A stretch of 64,000 nucleotides of DNA, taken from Oceanirhabdus sp. W0125-5 (lineage in GTDB: Bacteria; Bacillota; Clostridia; Clostridiales; Clostridiaceae). The stretch is from assembly GCF_027938815.1 (NCBI RefSeq), contig NZ_CP115913.1, positions 5,366,001 through 5,430,000 on the forward strand, read 5' to 3'. The translations under genes were made by a program, and so were the position numbers. A model generated the notes under the pieces. It made no database searches. It worked only from the letters and a program-made list of their open reading frames with translations, and was not told the origin of the DNA. Below, one piece after another: positions 25,230 to 34,036 of the stretch (position 1 is the stretch's first letter; every line of letters begins with the position of its first letter).

Positions 25230-26189
25230 CTAATTTTTATATATAATATTATCCTTTTCTTCTTTTAAGCGTTCTATCTCTGTATATTTATTTTCCCTGT
25301 CTTTGAATAGTAACTTTACCATGTCCTCAATCCTTCCTCTAGTTTCAGCAAGGTCATATTTTGATTCTGTAATACTATCTTTGACTTTAAATGTGGCAAA
25401 CACTCCACCTAAAGCAAACGCTCTGAATTCTGTAAAAGAATCAGAATCTATTAATATTTCGCTGCAAAAATTATGATTATTTACAGCTACTTTAAATCTC
25501 TCAATTACTTCATTTGTGCTATCTATATCTTCTTTAGCTCGTTCCATTTTTTTATATTTTTTATATGTCCTATCCATACCTTTACTACTAAAAATCAAAT
25601 CCCTATTCAATTCTTTATCTGTATCACATAAAGTTTTTTCAGTGTACTCTATATCTTTAATAGCTTCTTGTCCTAACCCTATAGTTTTATGAATTTTAAG
25701 AATATCCTCTTCTAGGTTGTCAATTTCTTCATTTATTCTATCAAGCTTATCACAAATAGCTGGATTCATTTTTCTGATTGTCTGTTCCTTTGTTTCTAAA
25801 ACTTGTATTAATTCTTTATTCATACCTTCAAACTTCTGAAGTTTTTTATTAATAATATCTTTCTGATTCTGAATATAATTTAACTCTTCAAGTATTTTAT
25901 CAAATTTATTCTTGATTTTATCATATTCCATTTGTTCTTCTCTTAAAATTTCTTTTCTTTTTCCAGTTATAAATTTAATAATACTAGCAATATTAATTTG
26001 CTTTAACTTTTTAATATACTCTTCTTTCCTGTTTAGTTTTTCATAAAGCTTTGCCCTTATTTTATTTTTCTCTATTCTCAAGTCATCCAGCTTTCTAAAC
26101 TCTTTCATTATTTCTGATTCCAGTGCTAATTCTGTCTTCAAATATTCAATACGTTCATCTAATTTTTTAATTTCAAGAATATGGTCCAT
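25230..26189 (-). CDS. Coiled-coil protein, first of a paralogous pair
   Basis: 319 residues, predicted helical coiled coil with the same plan as the downstream gene: N-terminal coil, a NIASIIKFITGKRKEILREE block near residue 70, a glycine/hydrophobic patch (SFTEFRAFALGGVFATF) near residue 255, and a C-terminal coil. A GAGGTGTGAGAA site precedes the ATG. The two genes form a short operon with no enzyme next to it. The function is not known. Overall divergence suggests an old duplication. Confidence 0.6.
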   Translation of the reverse strand: MDHILEIKKLDERIEYLKTELALESEIMKEFRKLDDLRIEKNKIRAKLYEKLNRKEEYIKKLKQINIASIIKFITGKRKEILREEQMEYDKIKNKFDKILEELNYIQNQKDIINKKLQKFEGMNKELIQVLETKEQTIRKMNPAICDKLDRINEEIDNLEEDILKIHKTIGLGQEAIKDIEYTEKTLCDTDKELNRDLIFSSKGMDRTYKKYKKMERAKEDIDSTNEVIERFKVAVNNHNFCSEILIDSDSFTEFRAFALGGVFATFKVKDSITESKYDLAETRGRIEDMVKLLFKDRENKYTEIERLKEEKDNIIYKN

Positions 26190-26303
26190 TTCTCACACCT
26201 CATCTCAATTCAAAATAAATACTATTATTCTATGATTATATTGCAAAAATTTATAGTATATTAAAACCAATTATACCATTTATTATTAAAAATTCAATTA
26301 ACA

Positions 26304-26350
26304 AAAATAAAAACTCTAAAGAAATCATAAATAAGATTTCTCTAGAGTTT
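26304..26350 (-). terminator. Intrinsic terminator of the DUF134 gene
   Basis: Stem AAACTCTAAAGAAATC / GATTTCTCTAGAGTTT (26311-26326 and 26335-26350) with one mismatch, followed on the minus strand by TTATTTTTG. It sits 10 bp after the stop at 26360. Confidence 0.75.
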
Positions 26351-26359
26351 TATAATTTT

Positions 26360-26794
26360 TTATTTATTACAATACTTTTTACACATACGTCTACGTTTAT
26401 TACATCCTACTCTACTTGATTTGCACATAGGACAATTATCCTTATCCCCTTCAATGTTCAATTCATATGTGTTACCACATTCCTTACACATATATCTACA
26501 TGCTTTTCCAGTATAGTGTCCACCTGAAATATTTATTGCCTTACCTTCTGTTAAAGCTCTGGCAACTTTATTTCTTGCACTATCTATTATATTCTGAAAT
26601 GTTTGACGTGAGACTTCCATCCTCTTAGCACATTCTTCTTGATTTAACTTCTCTATATCTTTTAATCTCATAGCTTCTAGTTCCTCAAGCTTTAAGGTTA
26701 TCTCTTCAACACTGTTTGAATCTTCACTTTCAGGTACAAAATATGTTTTTGTAGGGAAAAATTCAACTCTTCTAAATTTAGTTGGTCTTGGCAT
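26360..26794 (-). CDS. DUF134 family DNA-binding protein
   Basis: 144 residues. The opening MPRPTKFRRVEFFPTKTYF and the sigma-70 region 4-like helix-turn-helix (LEELEAMRLKDIEKLNQEEC, then MEVSRQTFQNIIDSARNK) are the DUF134 hallmark. The C-terminus adds a zinc-ribbon-like pair (CKECGN..CPMCKS) and a Cys/Arg/Lys tail. DUF134 genes often accompany NifX/NifB-type cofactor proteins, as here, 106 bp downstream of that operon. It may regulate the operon (inference). AGGAGGTGATTTT precedes the ATG. Confidence 0.85.
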   Translation of the reverse strand: MPRPTKFRRVEFFPTKTYFVPESEDSNSVEEITLKLEELEAMRLKDIEKLNQEECAKRMEVSRQTFQNIIDSARNKVARALTEGKAINISGGHYTGKACRYMCKECGNTYELNIEGDKDNCPMCKSSRVGCNKRRRMCKKYCNK

Positions 26795-26900
26795 AAAATC
26801 ACCTCCTGCACCTATTCAATACACCTAAAACTTACACGCTTCGTTTATTATAATTATACTATAGGTTTGTGTATTTTATAAGTGCAGGTTTGCTTTAAAC

Positions 26901-27257
26901 TTATTCTCCGCAATTACCTTCATGTTCATGCTCTCTGCACACACTTCCAGTTGAAACTAAAGTTCCATCTAGAAAACATTTCATCACGTCTCCACAATAA
27001 CCTCTTGCTCCAACTATAACATTAATGTTATTCTCATTGAATAATTGCTGTGCTCTTTCTCCCATTCCACATGCTATTATAATTGATGCTCCTATATCAT
27101 TTAGGAATTGTGGAAGAAATCCTGGTCTATGCCCTGGATTCTCTACAAATGATTCACTAATTATTTTTTCACCTTCCACCTCATATACTTTAAACCCTTC
27201 ACAATGTCCAAAATGTCCACTTACATTGTTTCCATCACTAGCTATTGTTACTCTCAT
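26901..27257 (-). CDS. NifX/NifB-type dinitrogenase cofactor domain protein
   Basis: 118 residues, the small single-domain form (PF02579 type). It opens MRVTIASDGNNVSGHFGHCE; the GHFGHC motif carries a likely cofactor or metal ligand, and IIIACGMGERAQQLF and VIVGARGYCGDV follow. The tail CREHEHEGNCGE is rich in Cys and His. No nifHDK genes are present, so this is not proof of nitrogen fixation; such proteins also occur with ferredoxin-MinD ATPases in a conserved clostridial iron-sulfur locus. It starts 1 bp after the ATPase gene upstream. Confidence 0.85.
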   Translation of the reverse strand: MRVTIASDGNNVSGHFGHCEGFKVYEVEGEKIISESFVENPGHRPGFLPQFLNDIGASIIIACGMGERAQQLFNENNINVIVGARGYCGDVMKCFLDGTLVSTGSVCREHEHEGNCGE

Positions 27258-27258
27258 A

Positions 27259-28116
27259 TTACTTAACCTCCTGTTTTATTTTTAATTTAATAATTCTCCA
27301 CATATCTTCAATTGCCTTACAGGCAATACTCTCTTTAAACTCCGTTATTGGTTTTAATTCATTTATTGCCCTATTTACAGTACTATCAAAAGGTATTAAT
27401 CCAATAATTTCAATTTCACTCTCCTGACAATACTTTTTGATTTCTTCAGTGTTCTTGGTATTAATATCATACTTATTTATACATACTAACGACCTAATAC
27501 CAAATCCATCAGTTACGCCATAAACTCTCTTTAAATCTGATATACCTGATTTTGTTGGTTCAGTAACTATCAAAACATAATCACTATTTGTACAAGAAGA
27601 TATCACAGGACATCCTATCCCCGGTGATCCATCTATAATTATTAATTCATCACTTGAATGCTCTTTTGCCGTTCTCCTCAGAGCTGTTATTAACTTACCT
27701 GAACCATCACTTCCTATATCCATTTCAGCTCTTGTTAGTATTCCAATTTTCATTTTTTCAGCTAAAATCTCTGCATTCTTATAATCTTTTAAAAACAAGG
27801 CATCATTGGGACATACTAATTTGCATACTCCACACCCTTCGCACTTGTGAATATCTACCACACCATCTTTTATTGCACCAAATTTACATCTTTCAGTACA
27901 CATACCACATTCATTACATTTTTCTTTGTTCACAAATGCTTTCTTTCCACCAAAGAAGCTTTTCTTCTCCAACTGTGTTCCCTTATAAAATAAACTAAGA
28001 TTCGGTGCATCAACATCACAATCTACCTTAGTGCATTCCCTACTTAATTCTCCTAGTGCAGTTGCAATTGTAGTTTTTCCTGTTCCACCTTTTCCACTAA
28101 GAACAACTAATTCCAT
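27259..28116 (-). CDS. MinD/Mrp-like ATPase with inserted ferredoxin domain (copy 1)
   Basis: 285 residues. A deviant Walker A motif (LSGKGGTGKTTIATALGEL) and the switch IIDGSPGIGCPVISS mark a MinD/ParA/Mrp P-loop ATPase. Two [4Fe-4S] ferredoxin motifs are inserted at ~65-115: CNECGMCTERC and CEGCGVCKLVC. It is probably a cytoplasmic carrier or loading factor for iron-sulfur clusters acting with the NifX-type neighbours. It overlaps the paralogue upstream by 10 bp. AGGAGGTATTCTC precedes its start. Confidence 0.88.
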   Translation of the reverse strand: MELVVLSGKGGTGKTTIATALGELSRECTKVDCDVDAPNLSLFYKGTQLEKKSFFGGKKAFVNKEKCNECGMCTERCKFGAIKDGVVDIHKCEGCGVCKLVCPNDALFLKDYKNAEILAEKMKIGILTRAEMDIGSDGSGKLITALRRTAKEHSSDELIIIDGSPGIGCPVISSCTNSDYVLIVTEPTKSGISDLKRVYGVTDGFGIRSLVCINKYDINTKNTEEIKKYCQESEIEIIGLIPFDSTVNRAINELKPITEFKESIACKAIEDMWRIIKLKIKQEVK

Positions 28117-28964
28117 GAGAATACCTCCTTACAACTTCTTATGATTTCTTGAAAACACTTCCTATACTCATATATGCTTATCAAATTCTCACCCATTGAA
28201 TATTTTTCAGCAGCTATTTTAGAATAGGGTAATACCCCTAATACTTTAAAATTCTCCTTATTACAGTATTCATGAATTAACTCAGAACCTTTTTCATATT
28301 TATTAACAACTACTCCAAAAGGAATACCTTGTTCTTTTAGAAGAGTAATCATTCTCTTCATGTCACTTAAACTAAACTCAGTGGACTCTCCAACAACAAT
28401 AGCACAGTCCAGATATTCTAAAGTGTTTACAATATTACAAGAAGTTCCTGGTGCACAATCAATAATATTTACAGTTCCTATAGTTTCTCCTTTATTATTA
28501 AGTACTTTATCTAAAAGCTTTTTTATAATTGGAACAGCCATAGGTTCTCCAATATTAAGAATTCCACTATATGCTTCCATACCTGCTTCATCTATAAATC
28601 CCTGTTGTATAACACCAATCTTTCTTTTGCCATAACTAATAGCATTCTCTGGACAAATTATCTCGCACGCTCCACATCCATGACATAATTTAGAGAACAA
28701 CATAATATCCTCTCCCACATTTGCAAGAGCATTGAACATACATACCTCACTACATTTTCCACAATTATTACATTTATCATCATCAATAATTGGATACTCA
28801 ACATGTACAGGAAACTCATTTTCGATTTGAGGTTTTAGAAAAATAAACCCATTCGGCTCCTCAACATCACAATCTATGTAAGTCCCATTCCATAATTGAG
28901 CGAGATTAGTAGCAACAGTTGTTTTTCCTGTTCCTCCTTTGCCGCTAAGAATTCCAATATTCAA
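28107..28964 (-). CDS. MinD/Mrp-like ATPase with inserted ferredoxin domain (copy 2)
   Basis: 285 residues, same architecture and length as the next gene: ILSGKGGTGKTTVATNLAQ, then CNNCGKCSEVC and CHGCGACEIIC, then NIIDCAPGTSCNIVNTLEY. The tandem pair with identical layout is a recurring arrangement, probably working as a heterodimer (inference). It follows the NifX-type gene by 12 bp and overlaps its paralogue by 10 bp, so translation is coupled. AGGAGGGATGATG precedes the start. Confidence 0.88.
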   Translation of the reverse strand: MNIGILSGKGGTGKTTVATNLAQLWNGTYIDCDVEEPNGFIFLKPQIENEFPVHVEYPIIDDDKCNNCGKCSEVCMFNALANVGEDIMLFSKLCHGCGACEIICPENAISYGKRKIGVIQQGFIDEAGMEAYSGILNIGEPMAVPIIKKLLDKVLNNKGETIGTVNIIDCAPGTSCNIVNTLEYLDCAIVVGESTEFSLSDMKRMITLLKEQGIPFGVVVNKYEKGSELIHEYCNKENFKVLGVLPYSKIAAEKYSMGENLISIYEYRKCFQEIIRSCKEVFSWN

Positions 28965-28976
28965 TCATCATCCCTC

Positions 28977-29342
28977 CTACGCAGTTCCCATATGAGCTTT
29001 TCCTGGAGTATTAATCTCATCTAATTCATTTCTTATATACGCTTTAACCATCTCTTCAACTTTAGAATTCTTGCATCCTTTATAAGCTTTAATCCCAGCT
29101 GCATTTATAATCTTAAAAGCATTCGGCCCAAGATTTCCTGTTATTATTGATTCAACCTTCTCATTAATTACTTGTTGAGCCGCTGTAATACCAGCTCCTC
29201 CAGAAGCATCTAATCCATTATTGTTTATACTATAACTTTCTCCTGTATCAGTATCATGAATAATAAAATATCCACATCTACCGAATCTCATATCCATTAT
29301 TTCTTCTCTTGAATTTCCCATAGAGGATATTGCTATTTTCAA
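28977..29342 (-). CDS. NifX/NifB-type cofactor domain protein, first gene of the operon
   Basis: About 121 residues if started at the TTG at 29342, which yields the family start (M)KIAISSMGN and has GGAG nine bases upstream. An ATG at 29357 would add five residues but has no ribosome binding site. It has the PF02579-type pattern: EEIMDMRFGRCGYFIIHD, ASGGAGITAAQQVI and ITGNLGPNAFKIINAAGIK. Compared with the downstream NifX-type gene it lacks the His of GHFGHC (RFGRCGYF instead). First of four co-oriented genes with almost no gaps. Confidence 0.83.
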   Translation of the reverse strand: MKIAISSMGNSREEIMDMRFGRCGYFIIHDTDTGESYSINNNGLDASGGAGITAAQQVINEKVESIITGNLGPNAFKIINAAGIKAYKGCKNSKVEEMVKAYIRNELDEINTPGKAHMGTA

Positions 29343-29362
29343 ATTAATCATCTCCATAACTT

Positions 29363-29420
29363 TATTGGCATATGCTAATTACATCTTACATCTTATTATA
29401 GTTAATGTCAAATGCCAATA
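29363..29420. promoter_or_regulatory. Perfect inverted repeat upstream of the NifX/Mrp operon
   Basis: TATTGGCAT (29363-29371) and ATGCCAATA (29412-29420) are perfect inverted repeats 40 bp apart. The minus-strand TATAAT at about 29395-29400 lies between them, roughly 50 bp before the operon start. The layout suggests an operator pair or one widely spaced site. No regulator is assigned. Confidence 0.45.
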
Positions 29421-29587
29421 ACCTTTTTTTTGTTTTTAGGTTATGTTTAAGAATAATGTTGAAGTTGTGTATACATTATAATAGATAATTGGAAGTAATT
29501 TTCAAATAAAATAATGCTTGCCCCTTACCTAACGTAATCACTTATACTTGTTTATAACATTAAATTAATATTGGAGGGTACAACAGT

Positions 29588-30055
29588 ATGGATTATTGGA
29601 AAAATGATAGGATTGGTTCTGCAGAAAGAGGAGAAAATCCTACAGTAATGGTAAAAATGAAAAGTGGATTTGCTGTTATAGGAGATAATCAATTTCTCCC
29701 TGGATATTGCGTTCTTCTTGGATATCCAAAAGCAAGTTCACTCAATGAGTTATCTCTAGCAGAAAGAACTCAATATTTGACTGATATGACATTAATAGGA
29801 GATGCTATTATAAAAGCATGTACTCCATTGAGAATTAATTATTCTATCTTAATGAATTTAGATCACTATTTGCATGCCCATATTGAAGCTCGTTATGATT
29901 GGGAACCTGACGAGTATAAATGCAGACCATCTTATTTTTATCCAAAGGAACAAAGATATAGTAGTCAATACGATTATTCAGATGAAAAATATGGTGATTT
30001 AAGAAGAAATATAACCCAAAATTTATTAGAATTAATGAAAAATGCTGGTTATTAA
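29588..30055 (+). CDS. HIT-like family protein
   Basis: 155 residues. The region LNELSLAERTQYLTDMTLIG, NYSILMNLDHYLHAHIEARY fits the HIT fold (nucleotide phosphohydrolases/transferases such as diadenosine-polyphosphate hydrolases). The active-site triad HxHxH appears as YLHAH, so the first His is Tyr while the middle, nucleophilic His is kept. A tail rich in Tyr follows (FYPKEQRYSSQYDYSDEKYG). GGAGGG lies nine bases before the ATG. Monocistronic; substrate unknown. Confidence 0.75.
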   Translation: MDYWKNDRIGSAERGENPTVMVKMKSGFAVIGDNQFLPGYCVLLGYPKASSLNELSLAERTQYLTDMTLIGDAIIKACTPLRINYSILMNLDHYLHAHIEARYDWEPDEYKCRPSYFYPKEQRYSSQYDYSDEKYGDLRRNITQNLLELMKNAGY

Positions 30056-30150
30056 AACTTACTAATGAACAATTTTCTTAAACATTGCACTAAATAAGAA
30101 AATTAATTGTTACATAATAAACTAGCATAATGTAATATTTTACAAACTAA

Positions 30151-30175
30151 GGGAACCCATTTGAGTTCCCTTTAA
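30151..30175 (+). terminator. Possible terminator of the HIT gene
   Basis: Hairpin GGGAACCCATTTGAGTTCCC followed by TTTAAAG. The stem is good but the T-tract is short. Confidence 0.5.
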
Positions 30176-30248
30176 AGCAGTATAATATCATTTTTTTACA
30201 TAACCTATTTGTACCTTCAAATATATTTCAACATAGTATTTAATAATA

Positions 30249-30509
30249 CTATCTACATGCCCATTTTTTACACTGTTCAATTCTTTTGCCATCATCACCT
30301 TGCTCCTTATCATAAGCAAATTGTGTCAACAACTCACATGGAAAAACTTCACATTGCCCACAATGTTCTAAAGCCTTATTTTCGCAACATGATTTAACAG
30401 GACATTGATCCCCCCAAAATGGCTTGTTTATATTTACGCAACCACTGCATTTCATAGATTCTCTATATTCACACTCACTACATAAAATACCACATCTTGA
30501 TTCAATCAC
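30249..30509 (-). CDS. DUF3795-like cysteine-rich protein
   Basis: 86 residues with ten cysteines. The opening RCGILCSECEYRESMKCSGC and the later CGQCEVFPC pattern fit DUF3795-type putative zinc- or cluster-binding proteins. The start is GTG with GGGGAG six bases upstream. A longer relative lies at 60387-60791. The function of the family is unknown. Confidence 0.75.
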   Translation of the reverse strand: MIESRCGILCSECEYRESMKCSGCVNINKPFWGDQCPVKSCCENKALEHCGQCEVFPCELLTQFAYDKEQGDDGKRIEQCKKWACR

Positions 30510-30543
30510 TTTAATCTCCCCTTATTATTTTATTTTTATTTTA

Positions 30544-31449
30544 TTATAATCTTCCGAAGTTTTTAAGCTTTACCAATACCTCAAGCGTCATCCATCCTGT
30601 CCATCTCTTCTTTGAGATTTCCCATTCTTCTTTATATTCTTCCCACTGCCAAGTAGGTTCAATAACACCTTTTTCCTCTAAAAGGTCAATAAGATAATCT
30701 AAATTTTTATCTATAAATTTCTGATTGATACCAAATATATTATCCTCAGGTCTTTCCATAAAACTCAGTGGCTGTGGAACATACCCACCCCACTTATCAC
30801 TATCTGTACATATGCTCTTCTCTACACCTTCTCTGAGTTTATCAATCATTTTTTCTTTATTCTCATCTTCAACTAAATAATATAATCTTATATAACAATA
30901 TAGTTCATGTACTTCAACTTCTTCCATACTATTTAAGTGTTTTATGGCTACTTGAATCAAATGTTTTACATTTAGAGCACCAACATACTGTGAGTATCTA
31001 TTTAAATATCCAATAATCTCTGCACTAGGATTTCCATTAAACCCCTTTTCTTCTTTCTCTTCACTATATGTCCACCAAGGTGCTCTAGGATAATCATTCA
31101 CTTCTTTCTTTGTAAATCTCCAACCTTCAACCTTTTTATCGAAACTATTTTCTAAATATGATATAGCATTTTTTATAATTTCCTTGGATTCCTCATGTGA
31201 ATCATAATTTTTAAGTATCTTTAAAGCTATTGATGTTGCAATTGGAGTAGACCCAGGATACCAAAAATCAGGTTCCATAGCATTTCCTGCTCCACCATCC
31301 TGATTTATATAAGCTTTTAATGCATGAATTATTTGAGAACTGTCCCCGTTTTTAAATATATTATTAAATAATGTTTTCTCTAACTCCCTTGCTTCATTCA
31401 TTAGAAAATCACTAACTTTACGGAATGCCTCTTTAGATAATTTTTTCAT
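30544..31449 (-). CDS. Predicted alpha/alpha-toroid (terpenoid-cyclase/prenyltransferase-like) protein
   Basis: About 301 residues from the ATG at 31449, which has GGAGGG seven bases upstream. Repeated helical segments with QDGG (YINQDGGAGNAMEPDFWYPG), GWRF and WGGYVPQP motifs recall the QxxxG-W repeats of squalene-cyclase and prenyltransferase folds. No DXDD catalytic motif was seen, so enzyme activity is uncertain. No signal peptide. Single gene between a DUF3795 gene and a SnoaL-like gene. Confidence 0.6.
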   Translation of the reverse strand: MKKLSKEAFRKVSDFLMNEARELEKTLFNNIFKNGDSSQIIHALKAYINQDGGAGNAMEPDFWYPGSTPIATSIALKILKNYDSHEESKEIIKNAISYLENSFDKKVEGWRFTKKEVNDYPRAPWWTYSEEKEEKGFNGNPSAEIIGYLNRYSQYVGALNVKHLIQVAIKHLNSMEEVEVHELYCYIRLYYLVEDENKEKMIDKLREGVEKSICTDSDKWGGYVPQPLSFMERPEDNIFGINQKFIDKNLDYLIDLLEEKGVIEPTWQWEEYKEEWEISKKRWTGWMTLEVLVKLKNFGRL

Positions 31450-31505
31450 TAATTTTCCCTCCAATAAATCTCTAGTATAGCACCGATTTCATGTTTAATT
31501 GATCA

Positions 31506-31883
31506 TTAATATCTTTCAGATAATTTTTCATCTAATCTCCATTTTGGTGGTTCCCCATTATCTCCCCAGTATTCTGTTATCTCTTCTATTAAATTATCTT
31601 TAAGTTTGAAAAACGATGTTACATAAGAACTTACAGTCTTTTTATCATTAAATATTCTAGCAACTGAAATAACCGTTTCTCCACATACATATAACTTTTC
31701 TAAATCAACATACCATCTATCTGGATATCTTTTATTAAAATCTATATACTTATTTTTACCTCTAAAAACTTCTTTTGTATTTGCTAAGCGTACGCATGCA
31801 TTATCCGTCATTACTTCACTGAGATTATCAAAGTCTGCATTATGTATATGCTTCCAAAACAACTTTACAATATTGTCCCCCAA
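31506..31883 (-). CDS. SnoaL/NTF2-like domain protein
   Basis: 125 residues. The pattern FWKHIHNADFDNLSEVMTDN, then ACVRLANTKEVFRGKNKYID and a C-terminal strand EEITEYWGDNGEPPKW is that of SnoaL-like polyketide cyclase/NTF2-fold proteins. The start is TTG with AGGAGGAG five bases upstream. A small-molecule-binding or ketosteroid-isomerase-like role is typical of the fold; none is proven. Confidence 0.75.
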   Translation of the reverse strand: MGDNIVKLFWKHIHNADFDNLSEVMTDNACVRLANTKEVFRGKNKYIDFNKRYPDRWYVDLEKLYVCGETVISVARIFNDKKTVSSYVTSFFKLKDNLIEEITEYWGDNGEPPKWRLDEKLSERY

Positions 31884-31947
31884 ATTGACTCCTCCTTTTT
31901 TTATCTAACTATCCATTTCAGAATAAAGAATAACTTATAACCCCATT

Positions 31948-31987
31948 ATATAAAAATGAATATGACAACTGCATGTCATATTCATTT
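31948..31987 (-). terminator. Intrinsic terminator of the DUF4177 gene
   Basis: Perfect stem AAATGAATATGACA / TGTCATATTCATTT (31954-31967 and 31974-31987), then TTTATATAA on the minus strand. Confidence 0.65.
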
Positions 31988-32008
31988 CATAATATTAACT
32001 ATTTTTTT

Positions 32009-32230
32009 CTAGTTATCATTAGCTACTTCTTTACAAACTGCTCTTTTAAATATCACAAATATTGCATCTGTCGCCCCATGTCCTGATGTTATTGGAAAAC
32101 AATTTACTAGCTCCCATCCTTGTTTTCCAAATTCAAACAAAACTCCATCTAGGTCTCTTTTATCAAGATCACTGCCTCCTATAAAACCACCAAGATTGAA
32201 TTTCACACTCTTATACTCCCATTTCTTCAT
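32009..32230 (-). CDS. DUF4177 domain protein
   Basis: 73 residues. MKKWEYKSVKFNL, then LFEFGKQGWELVNCFPI and AIFVIFKR form the short beta-alpha-beta pattern of DUF4177 (WEYxxV..LNxxGxxGWELV..). GGGGGAGTTAGAA precedes the ATG. The family has no assigned function. It lies 26 bp after the hypothetical gene at 32257 and is probably co-transcribed. Confidence 0.78.
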   Translation of the reverse strand: MKKWEYKSVKFNLGGFIGGSDLDKRDLDGVLFEFGKQGWELVNCFPITSGHGATDAIFVIFKRAVCKEVANDN

Positions 32231-32256
32231 TTCTAACTCCCCCTTTAAAACTCCCT

Positions 32257-33198
32257 CTACTTCACTGATACAACCTCTTCAATTCCAACTCTCTTCCAGT
32301 TGCTTAAGCCTTCACCTTCCAAAAGATCAAATGTGTATATTCCGTACTCAACCATCTCTGTTGTCAATATCTTAGTTTTTTCAGATTTACAGTTATAGTC
32401 CTCTAAAAACCTATTCATATGTTTGATTAGTTCACCGTATTTTATCATACTTACTTTTTTCTCTTCTCCACCAAACATCTTTTTCCGTGTTTGAACTAAT
32501 AAAATATAATCGCAGTTTGGAATAATTTGCGCTCTGCAATCTTTCCACGTTACAGTTCTATATAATATATTTTTGTCTTTTCTTTTCATTAAAAAGATAT
32601 TTGGTACAACATAGTCATCTCCTAATATATCAGCTATAACATATTTTTCTCTCTGATATTTCCAGATATCATTAGATACTTTCTCCGAAATAGTATATAA
32701 TTCCTTCTTATTTTTCTTACTTGATTCAATAAATTTCTCACTTAGCATTCTCCATATTTCATAAAGCTCATCAAATGAATAGCTCCTGGATTCCTTTTTA
32801 AAATTCCCCATAACTCTAACTTCCTGATATAATTCATCACCACATGATGAATTGGTTTCATTAAATAAAGAATGCTCATCAGGCACTATTGTCATTTTTA
32901 GTTCTCTACATGCTCTTTCTACATATGCCACAGCTTCTATTGCATAAAAATGCGGTTTATCACATCGTACTTCAAATACTAGACCTGTAAACTTCCCATT
33001 ATGGTTACCACTTTTTAATTCATCATAATATTGAAATGAGAATTTAACCTTTGTATCACTATTATAATACTTGTATATATAGTTCTTCTCACCATTATCT
33101 ACTGTTCTAAAGTTTGGCAATGCATTAAAATATCTCTTTAATTTTTTACCATCAATTCTGTCCATATATTCTGTGAAAAAGAATAATCTCATCACCAT
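32257..33198 (-). CDS. Hypothetical protein
   Basis: 313 residues, soluble, no signal peptide. Mixed alpha/beta composition with many aromatic residues (YIYKYYNSDTKVKFSFQYY); a central charged helix ESSKKNKKELYTISEKVSND. I recognise no family. The ribosome binding site is weak (GGTGACG), and the ATG at 33198 is followed by a second in-frame ATG two codons later. Forms a likely two-gene unit with the DUF4177 gene. Confidence 0.55.
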   Translation of the reverse strand: MVMRLFFFTEYMDRIDGKKLKRYFNALPNFRTVDNGEKNYIYKYYNSDTKVKFSFQYYDELKSGNHNGKFTGLVFEVRCDKPHFYAIEAVAYVERACRELKMTIVPDEHSLFNETNSSCGDELYQEVRVMGNFKKESRSYSFDELYEIWRMLSEKFIESSKKNKKELYTISEKVSNDIWKYQREKYVIADILGDDYVVPNIFLMKRKDKNILYRTVTWKDCRAQIIPNCDYILLVQTRKKMFGGEEKKVSMIKYGELIKHMNRFLEDYNCKSEKTKILTTEMVEYGIYTFDLLEGEGLSNWKRVGIEEVVSVK

Positions 33199-33243
33199 AT
33201 TATCACGTCACCAACTTAATATTTATTTTCCTAATGTAAGATA

Positions 33244-33921
33244 TTAAAATATAATTTCTGCTAATTCTTTTAATGAAGTAACAGTATAATCCGCTTCCCC
33301 TTCAAATCTCTTAGTATACCCATGCCTATTTATCCAGCAGGTTTTTATTCCATATTTTCTTGCTCCAAGAATATCTGATGTGGAATCTCCAATGTGTAAT
33401 ATTTCTTCTGGAAGAACATTATAGTGTTCAAGAACATGCTTAAATATATTGGTTCCTTTAGTATTCTTATAAATACCATATTCTTCAGATATAAATGCTT
33501 TATCATAAGTCAACTTTGGAAGTATTGGATAAATCATATCCTTATCAGCATCACTCACTATGCATACCATGGCTTTTTTTGCTGCTAGATCAATAAACTC
33601 TATACTGTCCTCATACAATTCTGCCTTTCCATGTTCTTCTAGTATTACACTTACTGCCGTCTTTGATACTACATCACTCTTCAGTTCTTTAAGAGCTATT
33701 TCATAATATATTTCAAATATATTTCTAATTGTCATAAACTCCTCATTACTACTGCAATGCTTATGAAAATTCTCAAATATATATCCATTTATAGTTCTCC
33801 AATACTTATCTTGAAGTTCTTCTGTATATCTCTCTTCAAGAATTCTTTTCCAAATTATTTCCCTTCTAGTGTTAACATCCACCAAGGTCTGAAACATATC
33901 TAAACTAATAACTTTAAACAT
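33244..33921 (-). CDS. HAD-superfamily hydrolase
   Basis: 225 residues. Motif I is VISLDMFQTLVDVN: the nucleophile Asp is present, but the usual DxDGTL is DMFQTL, as in some HAD subfamily IA members. Motif II is in VCIVSDADKD, and motif III/IV in LHIGDSTSDILGARKYG. A helical cap domain is inserted at ~15-100. Likely a phosphatase for a small phosphorylated metabolite. GGGGGCTAAAA precedes the ATG. Confidence 0.85.
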   Translation of the reverse strand: MFKVISLDMFQTLVDVNTRREIIWKRILEERYTEELQDKYWRTINGYIFENFHKHCSSNEEFMTIRNIFEIYYEIALKELKSDVVSKTAVSVILEEHGKAELYEDSIEFIDLAAKKAMVCIVSDADKDMIYPILPKLTYDKAFISEEYGIYKNTKGTNIFKHVLEHYNVLPEEILHIGDSTSDILGARKYGIKTCWINRHGYTKRFEGEADYTVTSLKELAEIIF

Positions 33922-34036
33922 TTTTAGCCCCCTAAAGCATATTCAATAACATAACCAATAACCAATTTATATTTATCTATTATTATTATCGAGTAATGAT
34001 AGAAATTACTTAATTACCTATTTTTTCAATAAAGCA

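Noticed and set aside
26795..26900. CCTGCAC/GTGCAGG inverted repeat before the DUF134 gene as an RNA switch hiding the ribosome binding site
   Set aside because: The outer CCTGCAC arm lies upstream of the apparent -10 box and would not be in the transcript.
26901..29342. Nitrogen-fixation locus
   Set aside because: Only NifX-type domains and MinD-like ATPases are present; no nifHDK, nifB radical SAM or nifEN.
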